A stretch of 64,000 bases of DNA, from NCBI GenBank assembly GCA_949825065.1, contig OX463856.1:1154702-1218701 (forward strand), written 5' to 3'. Below are positions 54,910-64,000 of the stretch, piece after piece. Source of the stretch: Odontocerum albicorne. Lineage: Eukaryota; Arthropoda; Insecta; Trichoptera; Odontoceridae. The position numbers and the translations under genes are program-made. Position 1 is the first letter of the stretch; every line of letters begins with the position of its first letter. Below the pieces are notes generated by a model. The model searched no databases. It worked only from the letters and a program-made list of their open reading frames with translations, and was not told where the DNA came from.

Positions 54910-55735
54910 TGAATTTTATTTATTTACAATATTTAGCACTTTTATTGCAAATACAATCTGCCGGGCTTATTGCCATGTGGCAATATCTTCCAACCAACCA
55001 GACAAAAGTAAATGAAGCAAGTTACGTGGTCGCATAAATAATTCAAATGACTATCCATCCCCACGAAATCCATAAACACATAACATACGTGAGCATATGC
55101 CCACGAGCCCCACAAAGACGGACAATCACGCGAACATTCTTTTTCATATAAAGTGAGATATCATCAATCAAAAGGAAATGAAGGGATGGTGGAGAGGACA
55201 GGAAAAGAAAAATCAGGAATGAAACACGTTATTTTACTGACTAGAAATTAAGATTTTTTCAGTCGCTTTAAAAAGCATGCCAAGGACGGAGCGAGTCTTA
55301 TACTGGTTTGTAACTGATTCCAGAGTCTCACTGCATGGACAGTAAAGGACGACGTAAAAAAAGGGGAACAGTGAACTGGAAATGCCAAGAGACAATCTCT
55401 GTTTTAGCGTAGCGCTAATCCATGATTGGAAAGAAGCTGACAATTTTCGGCGAGATAAGAGGAGGTGGCGGGACAATTAAGGATATTATACAATAGAGAC
55501 AGTATGTAAAATTGGCGTCTTTTTCTAACATTCAACCAGTTCAATGCCTTCTGGTATGTAGTTATATGATCGTACTTTCGTAAGTTGAAAATAAATCTTA
55601 GATACACATTTTGAAGACGCTGTAATTTGTCCAGCTGTTCAGCTGTAACATCCAAATAACAGACGTCCGCATAGTCCAGAATCGGAAAGAGCAGAGATTG
55701 TACGTGCAAAATTTTGGTTCTGAATTCGTTATTCT
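54910..55735 (-). mobile_element. CR1/Jockey-like LINE, 3' end with RT C-terminus and UTR
   Basis: The minus frame 55709-55404 (101 codons) reads SLLFPILDYADVCYLDVTAE, QLDKLQRLQNVYLRFIFNLR and KYDHITTYQKALNWLNVRKR, the end of a LINE reverse transcriptase. It continues after a frame change to VLGMLFKATEKILISSQ and a stop (~55234). The 3' UTR ends TGGTTGGAAGATATTGCCAC, ATGGCAATAAGCCCGGCAGA, TTGTATTTGCAATAAAAGTG and an A-rich tail near 54910. The 4795-5275 copy and the SINE tails share this end. Confidence 0.75.
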
Positions 55736-56100
55736 ACGTACATATCATTACGCTGTGTCCCTGTAGGTAGAGATAACAGATCTCAACACTTTTATATCCA
55801 AGTACAAAACTTTCGCCTCCTCCACATTTATACATCATGCACAATCTTATATTACTCACATTATCTTAAAAAACTGATCAATTTGGTCCAGCCACTTTTT
55901 CTCGTTCAATCACTTCCATTCACATATTCCACTTATGATTTGTATATTCGCTTAGTCATTCTTTCATCATTCATTCTCTCCACATGTCCAAACCATCTTA
56001 AAGCTCCTTTTTTTCATCTTACTTAAAACATTCATTTTATTCATGCATTCATTTCTGATGTCTTCATTCCGCCTTCTTTCAAACATTGACATACCATAAA
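55736..56100 (-). repeat. RTE family A C-terminus and tail
   Basis: Minus strand tail TGTCTCTACCTACAGGGACA-like, then GGAGGCGAAAGTTTTGTACT, AAAAAGTGGCTGGACCAAAT, TTAAGATGGTTTGGACATGT and GAATGAATGCATGAATAAAA (the RNECM.KL part). It extends to the ATTTGAAAGAAGGCGGAATG block. Confidence 0.7.
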
Positions 56101-56144
56101 TTTAACGTAATTTTTCAACTATTTTGCGTAATATATTTATTTAA

Positions 56145-57001
56145 TCCTTCCTTCTCTGTGATGTGTAACTAATACATTACTTCTAAAAGCTTTAATATCT
56201 CTATAAATATAATAAATACTGGGTTCAGATTTTAGGTATTCCTTAGTAATACATTTACGCATTGAATGAAAAAATAATATTAATAATAATTAGCACTTAT
56301 CAGCCACATCAGAGATATTTTGTGAAAATCGGGAATCAATTCACCAATACAATTAAACGTGTGCCGGTGTGTGACGTAGGTATATTCATTCTAAAAAAAC
56401 ACTATTTATTTAATCCTTCCTTCTCTGTGATGTGTAACTAATACATTACTTCTAAAAGCTTTAATATCTCTATAAATATAATAAATACTGGGTTCAGATT
56501 TTAGGTATTCCTTAGTAATACATTTACGCATTGAATGAAAAAATAATATTAATAATAATTAGCACTTATCGGCCACATCAGAGATATTTTGTGAAAATCG
56601 GGAATAAATTCACCAATACAATCAAACGTGTGCCAGTGTATATTCATTCTAAAAACCGCTATGGGTGATGAAGCGACGCTATTCACGTCTCACTCACACT
56701 CTCCTTCGGCATATGGGAACGCAAGAAATAGAATATCAGTTCGCTCGCTTCTCTCGCCTCAGTAGCTCGCGGGCTTTCGTTTGAGGGGTTCGTTTCTCCA
56801 GTTTTGTGAATGACGGCCAAAGTTTTTTTCATGTTTTTAGCAATTATGATAAATTTCAAGTATTATCACTTTTGACTTCAAATTTAATCGATTGGCTATG
56901 AATATTATTATTTTTTCAATTTTAAATCGCACATTTTTACATGTGTATTGAATGCACAACACTGGAATGCGCGGATTTTTTATAGCACAGGAAGGGAAAG
57001 G
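56145..57001 (+). mobile_element. TTAA-flanked MITE, family T4, copy 3, with duplicated left half
   Basis: Flanked by TTAA (56141-56144, 57002-57005), ends TCCTTCCTTCTCTGTGATG and GCACAGGAAGGGAAAGG. The first ~265 bp occur twice in direct order (from 56133 and from 56402, each starting ATTTATTTAATCCTTCC), making this copy longer (857 bp) than its relatives (566 and 600 bp). Confidence 0.85.
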
Positions 57002-57169
57002 TTAAACACGTAATTGTACAATGTATGGTGGGTGTATTGCCAAACGCTAATTCCTTCGAAGCAACCAGAATTTTTTAAACAATTTTATTTATGAAACGTT
57101 TACAAAAATAATACAATATATAAAATGAATATAGAAGATAATGGAAGTGTGGAAAAACGAACACAAACA

Positions 57170-57290
57170 AATTAATTAAATTATGACAGGGAACAGTGAA
57201 AACTGGATGGACGTGGTAGAAGTGAAAGATATGTGCCAGGATAGAATATACTGGAGATTTTTTCTGTCTACCCCATTAAATGTATGTTAT
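57170..57290 (+). repeat. RTE family A tail fragment
   Basis: GTGGTAGAAGTGAAAGATAT, GTGCCAGGATAGAATATACT and TTTCTGTCTACCCCATTAAA, a strongly diverged tail. Confidence 0.45.
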
Positions 57291-57354
57291 AGAGTTGATG
57301 ATAATGATTATACGAGGAAGGTTAAGAAAGCAGGTTTTAAGTGTGCTTAGTCCA

Positions 57355-57465
57355 CATGTGGCGCTGAAACCGAATCTGTGCGGAGCGCGACCCCCTCGCA
57401 GGGCTACCCCCTGCCGCGACCTCGGGGGAGGTATTCCGTGTATGCGCGCCAGCCCTAGTCCCCAA
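57355..57465. other. GC-rich island, unassigned
   Basis: A short block (GCGCGACCCCCTCGCAGGGC, TGCCGCGACCTCGGGGGAGG) amid AT-rich DNA. No RNA fold or protein recognised. Confidence 0.3.
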
Positions 57466-57849
57466 TCCGCAGCACTCCGTGTTCTATTATTTTCCATTCT
57501 TCGGTGCCCTTCTCACCGTACATTCCCAGGGAGAGTCAAGTTCACTATGACATGCAGGTAGATTGTAGTTAGTACTATGTGGGGGGTGTTATTTTTTTTA
57601 TATTTGCACATTTTTATATAATAATAAAATGATTTTTTATATAACGTCGTTAAGAGAGCAGACTCCCGTCAAGGGTGCTCTATCTAGCTATTTAACCCAC
57701 TAATATTGTATGTATAAAAAAATCGAAAATCAATGCAGACTAACGTAGTGACTTTTGACGAACGTCGCCAAATATTATTTGATTTTAACAAACTGCCACA
57801 TTTTTGCTAATTTGTAACAAGATGTATGAATTTGTCATTATTGTTAATT

Positions 57850-58015
57850 TTATGACACTCTGAGATGGTTTGGACATGTAAAACCAATGAATGTAGACAT
57901 TTTTACAAAACAAATATGCATTGCAAATTTAAATGGAAGGCGTGGTAGGAAAGTTGGTTGGATCAAGTGAATGATATTTTGAAAGAAGCAAAAGTAAGAA
58001 GTCTAAAGTGATTCA
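57850..58015 (+). repeat. RTE family A fragment
   Basis: Reads LRWFGHVKPMNVDIFTKQIC (stop-free here) then TGGTAGGAAAGTTGGTTGGA and AAGTGAATGATATTTTGAAA. Ends before the tail. Confidence 0.7.
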
Positions 58016-58664
58016 GTTATTTTATTTATTTTATTTTATTTTATTAGGAAAACATACAGTGTTTATGTCGGTATTATTACTGATATCTATGGGTTTCAAA
58101 ACACCATTTAACAGTTTTCGCATATGGTTTCAATATGTACACTTAATTATGTTAGGAGATTGGTAAGAAGGTAGTAGGTAGGCTTTAAGTAATGCTGAAA
58201 ATTGTTAACCAGGAGACAGTCAGAGATCCACACCAAACCAGTTCCCGAATATGCGCAATCTAATCGAGTTCGTAGAAGAGTTAAATAAATCGAATTCCGG
58301 GAAGTCTTCCAGGTTGTTTACGAAGTTAGATGCTCTTACAAAGAATATACCTACAAAGTTTATTAAGGAGTTCAGTCTTCAACTGATCCGCTGAGATGTG
58401 GAAGATATCCTAATCAGAAAATTCATTTAAGAAGGTCATTCCGTGTGCGAGTGGTGATGCTCTTAACAACTTTTTTCGTGAATATGGCACCGAATGACCG
58501 AATAGAATCTTAATTCACGATGACGTTAATAATTGTCCGGTATATTTGACAAAAGTCTGTGAATCAACAAAGGATTAGCATTTTTTTCGTTAGCAATTTG
58601 TGTATCTATTATATAACTATCATAAGTGCGTAGATCTCTTTTAAAGCTTAATGAACATTTATTT
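58016..58664. other. Unassigned
   Basis: A (TTTTA)n run at 58015-58048, then sequence with no recognised features. Confidence 0.3.
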
Positions 58665-58990
58665 AAGCATATTCATTAAACAATGTGGTATTGAGCTATG
58701 GGGAAAATACATACTTCTTGTAATTTGTTTTATCAAACACTGCATTAAACAATGTGGTATTGAGCTATGGGGAAAATACACACTCCTTGTAATTTGTTTG
58801 ATCAAATAGTGCATTAAACAATGTAGGATTGAGCTATGGACAAAATGCATACTCCTTGTAATTTGTTTTATCAAACATTGTTTATTCCACTTTTTGTAAC
58901 GATATAACCCTACCGGTTTCAAGGGTTTCATCTCGTCATTAGGGAGCACAAACAAGACTGAATTCTGTTCGAACTGGTACCGACATACAC
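58665..58990 (-). repeat. Dispersed repeat P, copy 2, with ~66-bp x3 tandem
   Basis: Minus strand: CAGTTCGAACAGAATTCAGT, ACCGGTAGGGTTATATCGTT, GGAATAAACAATGTTTGATA. Then three tandem units each with TTTGATAAAACAAATTACAA, CCCCATAGCTCAATACCACA and TTGTTTAATGCA. The 98-codon frame across it follows the tandem and is not a gene. Confidence 0.75.
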
Positions 58991-59119
58991 GCCTCTAACG
59001 GTAAACATTCGGGTTGGGGACTGTGGGTGAAGGGAGGAAGGAGACAACCTCAGCGAGCAGCGACGAGATTCTTGGAATATATGTATTTGCCAGATCACTC
59101 TTTCCCCTCATCATCAGGG

Positions 59120-59215
59120 AAGCTGATGATGAGGTGAAAGCCTTGGAAACGGTAGGGTAATACCGTTACAAAAAGTGGAATAAACAGTGTTTGATAAAAA
59201 AAATTACAATGTCTT
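59120..59215 (+). repeat. Dispersed repeat P, copy 3
   Basis: GATGATGAGGTGAAAGCCTT, GGAAACGGTAGGGTAATACC and GGAATAAACAGTGTTTGATA followed by AATTACAATGTCTTCAAACC. Confidence 0.7.
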
Positions 59216-59429
59216 CAAACCTCCACAATGTCCTTGTAATAAAGATGTCACAGAAATCTTTTTTAGATTTACTCAACTATCAGAGAATTCAGGATCTCTC
59301 GAGTTCCAAATGATTGAGCCGCACTCTAATCTACTGCGGATCAGTGAATTATAAAGATATCTCACAACAGCGCCACCGTCAAATGCCCTCGAGATTCTTA
59401 TCACAAATCCCAGAACTTTATTAGCAGAA

Positions 59430-59475
59430 AACTCTAAAGTCTTACCAATTAGGTCACGGAGCTAGTACCAAGAAT
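59430..59475 (-). repeat. tRNA-derived SINE head fragment
   Basis: Minus strand CTCCGTGACCTAATTGGTAA is an A-box like the one at 45090. The B-box half is not visible. The following 59480-59720 is GC-rich and unassigned. Confidence 0.4.
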
Positions 59476-59754
59476 AAAAATAACCGACTCCACGACTAGC
59501 ACATGGAGCTCTCGCACCAGTAGGTACCAGATGGCTGACATCAGGGCAACGCTGTTGCATAAGACTGCGCTAGAGGGTGAGGAGAAAGGTTGGTGGAGTG
59601 GAGGCGTGTGATGCAGGGGGGCCGCCTGGGTGCACCTGCTTTGCATGCCAAATGCTGATCCACCAGCCGGCCTGCCGCATGCACGCCACATACCACATGA
59701 CGCACGGTAAGTCTGGTCAAGGAATAAATCATTATAGTAATTAAATATAATATA

Positions 59755-60075
59755 AACGTACATATGGTATATATCATCAGGATAGAGCGTTAGAGGTTCC
59801 TATTGCCACACATATCCTTCACGTCTTCCACATCGATACATATGGTACATATCATCAGGGCAGAGCGTTATAGGTTCCTATCGCCACACATATCCTTCAC
59901 GTCTTCCACATCGATACATATGGTATATATCATCAGGTCAGAGCGTTAGAGGTTCCTATCGCCACACATATCCTTCACGCCTTCCACATCTATACATATG
60001 GTACATATCATCAGGGCAGAGCGTTAGAGGTTCCTATCGCCACACATATCGTTCACGTCTTCCACATCGATAAAC
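59755..60075 (-). repeat. 78-bp tandem repeat x4, RTE-derived
   Basis: Units starting CATATGGTACATATCATCAG at 59761, 59839, 59917 and 59995. In minus orientation each holds GATGTGGAAGACGTGAAGGA and TATGTGTGGCGATAGGAACC, the MDVEEAKDMCGDR segment plus tail of RTE family A. 78 bp is 26 codons. The array flows into family A sequence at 60070-60190. Confidence 0.9.
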
Positions 60076-60189
60076 CTTCTCATATAACTCCTTATTTCAA
60101 AACACCGTCCATTTGATCAAACCATACTTTCCTTAGTCTTCCTCTACCGCATATTGAACTCACATTTGCATTGTATATTTGTTCTCTTA

Positions 60190-60830
60190 ATATTTCTTAG
60201 TTGATTTGTTCTATACGCCCAAAGCATCTTAGCATTTCTTAGTTCATTTGTTTTATACGCCCAAAGTATCTTAGTATTTCTTAGTTAATTTGTTATATAC
60301 GTCTAAAGTATCTTAGTATTTCTAAGTTAATTTGTTCTGTACGCCCAAAGTATCTTAGTATTTCTTAGTTAATTTGTTATATGCGCCCCAAGTATCTTAG
60401 TACTTCTTAGTTAATTTGTTCTATACGCCCAAAGTATCTTAGTATTTCTTAGTTAATTTGTTATATACGCCCAAAGTATCTTAGTATTTCTTAGTTAATT
60501 TGTTATATGCGCCCAAAGTATCTTAGTATTTCTTAGTTAATTTGTTATATACGTCTAAAGTATCTTAGTATTTCTTAGTTAATTTGTTCTGTACGCCCAA
60601 AGTATCTTAGTATTTCTTAGTTAATTTGTTATATGCGCCCCAAGTATCTTAGTACTTCTTAGTTAATTTGTTCTATACGCCCAAAGTATCTTAGTATTTC
60701 TTAGTTAATTTGTTCTATACGCCCAAAGTATCTTAGTATTTCTTAGTTAATTTGTTATATGCGCCCAAAGTATCTTAGTATTTCTTAGTTAATTTGTTAT
60801 ATACGCCCAAAGTATCTCAGAGTGCTCTTC
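60190..60830 (-). repeat. 42-bp tandem repeat x15, RTE-derived
   Basis: Units TTAGTTAATTTGTTATATAC + GCCCAAAGTATCTTAGTATTTC at exactly 42-bp steps (60216, 60258, 60300, 60342 and so on). In minus orientation the unit is the LRWFGHVERMNEEIL-like segment of family A; 42 bp equals 14 codons. About fifteen units, with alternating variants (GTCTAAAG, CCCCAAG) that suggest higher-order duplication. Confidence 0.93.
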
Positions 60831-60899
60831 TTACTTAAATACATCAGTCTCGTGTTTTATTTATAGTTACGGTATTGACATTGTGGAAGTTTAAAGACA

Positions 60900-60975
60900 T
60901 TCTAATTTATTTTATCAAACACTGTTTATTCCACTTTTTGTGGAATAAACAGTGTTTGAAAAAACAAATTACATC
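60900..60975. repeat. Near-perfect palindrome (repeat P)
   Basis: TTTTATCAAACACTGTTTAT + TCCAC and its mirror GTGGAATAAACAGTGTTTGA + AAAAA face each other with a loop of only ~4-5 bases (60902-60974). It is repeat P with its two outer arms joined. Confidence 0.9.
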
Positions 60976-61372
60976 AGTTTAAAGTTCACATTCATCCCTA
61001 ATCACTTAATTCCGTACTCAATCATATATTATTGATACTTGTCACAGAGAGTCCTTCACAAACTATGCCAACATTTTCTTAACAAAATATGTAATATCAA
61101 CAATTTCAAAATTTTTACATAATTTCATAGATTATACACATACTCGTATGTTATGTACTCGTACATAGTGAGCCCATATATTTGTTGAATTTTAAAATCT
61201 ATTCATAATTGTTGTTCCACTAACAAACCTTAGTGCTTGACCAATATTAAATATGTGTTCCACAGTTACGTAAGTCTACTTGACCAAATTTGGTAATATT
61301 TCGTAATATATATATACGAGTATACTATATATACAAATATTTAATTTAATTGTACATATTTATTGGGAGTTA
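60976..61372. other. AT-rich, no feature
   Basis: No gene or repeat recognised before the mariner derivative. Confidence 0.4.
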
Positions 61373-61854
61373 ACATAAATTGTGTCCGTTTTTTTTTCAG
61401 TTTAAAAGTGAGCACCAAAAGTCAAACAAAATTGTAAATGTTATACGTCATTCGAAATAAAATTTTCTGCTCTACAAGATATTGGGTTTGGTTTTACGTT
61501 ACATATATTATTTTATTTGATTACAACCCTTCAAAATGGAATGCCAAGTAGACGAAAGTGAGCATTTTCGACACCTTCTGTTTGCGTTCCATCGAGGGAA
61601 TAAAGCTGCTCGTGATATTTGAGAAGTGTACGGTGAAGATGCTATGAATGAAAGGACAGCTCGTCGATGGTTTTTGCGTTTCAAAGACGGTAATTTGGAC
61701 CTGAAAGACATGGAGCATTCCGGACGACCAGTGGACTTCGATGAGGACCGCTTAAACCATATTATTCATGAAGATCCCCATCAAACATTTTTACCATTTT
61801 GTTTTACTTTTGTTGCTCATTTTTAAATTGAAAAAAAATGGACACAACTTATGT
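61373..61854 (+). mobile_element. Mariner deletion derivative with transposase N-terminus
   Basis: Inverted repeats ACATAAATTGTGTCCGTTTT and AAAATGGACACAACTTATGT with TA at 61371-61372 and 61855-61856. From ATG 61536 the plus strand encodes the mariner helix-turn-helix domain (MECQVDESEHFRHLLFAFHR, NERTARRWFLRFKDGNLDLK, EHSGRPVDFDEDRL), broken by TGA at 61620-61622 where the family has a Cys codon. It then runs directly into the 3' end, so the whole catalytic domain is deleted. Confidence 0.88.
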
Positions 61855-61929
61855 TAACACCTAATATATTAAATAGCCTTTGACAATTTCTTTGTTGTTA
61901 TTACTAGTGCTTTTTGTATCCCCAAATTA

Positions 61930-62725
61930 GTTTAAGATAAAGTTATATATCAATAATTTATATGAATAAGTATTTCTATTAACTTGTTATATATCCATTT
62001 GTTCGTAAAAAATACTCTTGTGTCGAAACTTAATAAATAAAAGTTCCTCTAGAAAAACAGCCGATATCTGAATACGTTAGGACTTGTATCAGGAAAGCCT
62101 GATTTCTCAATAAAAGTGCACTGTCCGTGCTACGCATACGAATATAACATTTTTTATATTTAATTTATAGTTAAGGCATGTGGAGGTTTAAAACATTGTA
62201 ATTTGTTTTATTAAGATAAAGTTATATATCAATAATTTATTATACATGAATAAGTATTTGTTGTCAAGACCTAACTTCTCTATTGACCTTTTATTTGTTT
62301 GTAATTTAAATCTTTAACAATTTTTATTAGTACAAGTCAGTCGGCGTGGAATTACTTCCTTGAACAATGCTCTTATCTCAGGGTTATTTAAGTGAGTATT
62401 ATTGGTCATTCCTTGCGTCGTTAAATGGGTAAGGTATCAAATAAAACAATAGCGGAACTATGGAGAAAATGAAATTTATTTAACATGGATCCGACGGATG
62501 GTCGATCCCTACACGACATTGTATTAACTTGTTATATATCCATTTGTTCGTAAAACATACTCTCTAGAAAAACAGCCGATATCTGAATATGTTAGGACTT
62601 GTATCAGGAAAGTCGGATTTCTCAATAAAAGTGCACCGTCCGTGCTACGCATACGAATATAACATTTTTTAATATTTTATTGATAGTTAAGGCATGTGGA
62701 GGTTTAAAGACATTGTAATTTGTTT
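61930..62725. repeat. Direct duplication, ~285 and ~510 bp copies
   Basis: Both halves share GATAAAGTTATATATCAATA, TTAACTTGTTATATATCCAT, AACAGCCGATATCTGAATA, GTGCTACGCATACGAATATA and GGCATGTGGAGGTTTAAA. The second copy carries an extra ~270 bp (62270-62520). It ends each time at repeat P sequence (ATTGTAATTTGTTTTAT). Confidence 0.75.
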
Positions 62726-62870
62726 TATCCACTGAATATAACGGTATAACCCTACCGGTAAGTCTTGATTGTGTTCCCTGATGATGAATGAGGTGTGCAC
62801 CTTGAAACCGGTAGGGTTATACCGTTATATAAAATGAAATAAACAGTGTTTGATTAAACAAATTATAAAA
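62685..62870. repeat. Dispersed repeat P, full inverted-repeat copy
   Basis: Left arm ATTGTAATTTGTTTTATCCA, ATAACGGTATAACCCTACCG; right arm ACCGGTAGGGTTATACCGTT, AATAAACAGTGTTTGATTAA. The ~55-bp centre holds GTTCCCTGATGATGAATGAG. This shows that repeat P is a foldback element. Confidence 0.8.
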
Positions 62871-63129
62871 TATAACATTTTCTTTTATTTTAAATATTAT
62901 TTTAAATAAATTTTCTCTTCAAAAATAATATGCCATGAATATATTTGTATGTGTATCTTTCAGTTATTCTCAAAAAGATTTAGTTTTCTTTTTCACTTTT
63001 TTTTTATATGAATAATATTCTACGAATTAAATGAATCCATCTTTCAGTTATTTCCAAAAACTCCAAATAAGACCTTCGCATCCGCTTTGTAAATGAAATA
63101 AAGTATTTTGGGCGTGTACATAGCAATGT

Positions 63130-63750
63130 GTGTACCTATTCTATTTCAGAAAGGTTGGGTACCAGAGACATGCACATGAAAGGGGCCTACTCAGTGCCTC
63201 TGCAAGGGGGAGCGACGCCTGTGTCCTGAAATTGGAAAATATTAGAGCTTTAGAAAATAATAACCAATGGAACAAGTCTCAAAAGATCAAATTAATTATT
63301 TGTTGTTGTAATTATATTTATTTTAGTCTGCTTAATTTGCAAATTTCTAGATTCCAGTCTGTTTTCATAGGCAGCTGCTATCAGGCAGATATGATAGTCG
63401 TAAATATTGTCATATGCCCGCTTCTAATAAGTCTAAATGGGCTTAAGTGTCACGAAATAATTGATTTCAAACTTTGTCTATTTGTATTCAAGTCCCTTAA
63501 TGGGATGTGTCCATTGTATCTGAGAGATGGAGAGTATTAAAATGTTTAGGTCGATTTCTTCTTCATCTAATAAATTGATTATTCCAAATCGATTCAATAG
63601 GACGGGGTATTATGAAAAAACTTTTATCATTGCTGGTCCTGTGGCGTGGAATGGTTTGCCTGTTAGTGATATAGATATTGGTGGCATGTGCAGCTTTAGG
63701 AAGCACAAACTTTTACCAACATTTATAATTTTTTACGGTCTATTCTGACA
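63130..63750 (+). pseudogene. CR1/L2-like LINE C-terminus
   Basis: After unrelated sequence, IIDFKLCLFVFKSLNGMCPL + YLRD (63455-63530) and, in the next frame, MFRSISSSSNKLIIPNRFNR, EKTFIIAGPVAWNGLPVSD match the end of CR1-type LINE reverse transcriptases (the 'K.A.yLs.L' and 'AP..WN.LP' motifs). One frameshift is near 63530. An A-rich tail is not evident. Confidence 0.7.
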
Positions 63751-64000
63751 GGAAATATGAATAGCAAAATGATCCGAAGGAGTAACCAGGTGAAAAAATC
63801 AGCAGGGTGCTTATTTCATAAGGCACTGCATAATGTTAGGGAACGCTAGTACCGGAGAGGAATGTTTGATGGTCATGGTGATTGTAATCATAACTTGAGG
63901 GCACGACCAAGGGGATCATAAAACATAATTTACAACTAAAACCTCAGACTCATCTCGAGACCTTTCTGATATAAAACCAAAATGAAAGGGAGTAAGGTTC
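63751..64000. other. Unassigned window end
   Basis: No gene or repeat recognised in the last 250 bp. Confidence 0.4.

Noticed and set aside
58659..58955. 98-codon minus frame with repeated ITRSM motif
   Set aside because: It follows a 66-bp tandem in repeat P; the peptide repeat reflects the DNA repeat.

Overview
This is a gene-poor, AT-rich, intron-containing animal window, almost certainly from an arthropod and most likely an insect. The signs are mariner, hAT, Helitron and TTAA-target (piggyBac-type) DNA elements, RTE-, CR1- and Jockey-type LINE fragments, tRNA-derived SINEs, and one host exon with a canonical GT splice donor. There are no operons, ribosome binding sites or CRISPR arrays. 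No order or species can be fixed from the sequence alone.

The only host gene I can support is the first coding exon of an RYBP/YAF2 orthologue (Polycomb cofactor, RanBP2-type zinc finger) on the minus strand at 7182-7317. The rest of that gene must lie at lower coordinates, so positions 1-7181 are at least partly its first coding intron.

Layout: 1-7.2 kb holds LINE fragments, a deleted mariner, tandem duplications and an RTE-derived minisatellite. 8.4-17.5 kb holds TTAA-flanked MITEs, a decayed Helitron with two long (TA)n tracts, and a degenerate minisatellite. 19.3-28.9 kb is a degenerate ~80-bp satellite invaded by an RTE tail, a LINE tail, a solo LTR, a complete mariner and a complete hAT; the last three have visible target duplications. 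28.9-36.8 kb holds LINE remains of several families, with nested insertions whose target duplications can be read. 37-40 kb carries a GC-rich dispersed repeat. 41.4-43.1 kb is an inverted pair of TTAA MITEs around an RT fragment. 43-61 kb is a patchwork of RTE ends, tandem repeats, SINEs, mariner remnants and a TIR element with an internal 25-bp minisatellite. 60.9-64 kb holds foldback repeats, a mariner deletion derivative and a CR1-like LINE 3' end.

The main themes are these. (1) Layered insertions whose empty sites can be rebuilt by eye. (2) One RTE family whose 3' coding end seeded three minisatellites (28, 42 and 78 bp). (3) Several unrelated-looking MITE families that share TTAA targets. 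(4) tRNA-derived SINEs whose 3' tail matches the 3' end of a LINE in the same window. The only near-intact protein-coding gene is the hAT transposase; its reading frame is open except for an apparent stop at codon 10. I see no cellular operon, defence system or other multi-gene host module.
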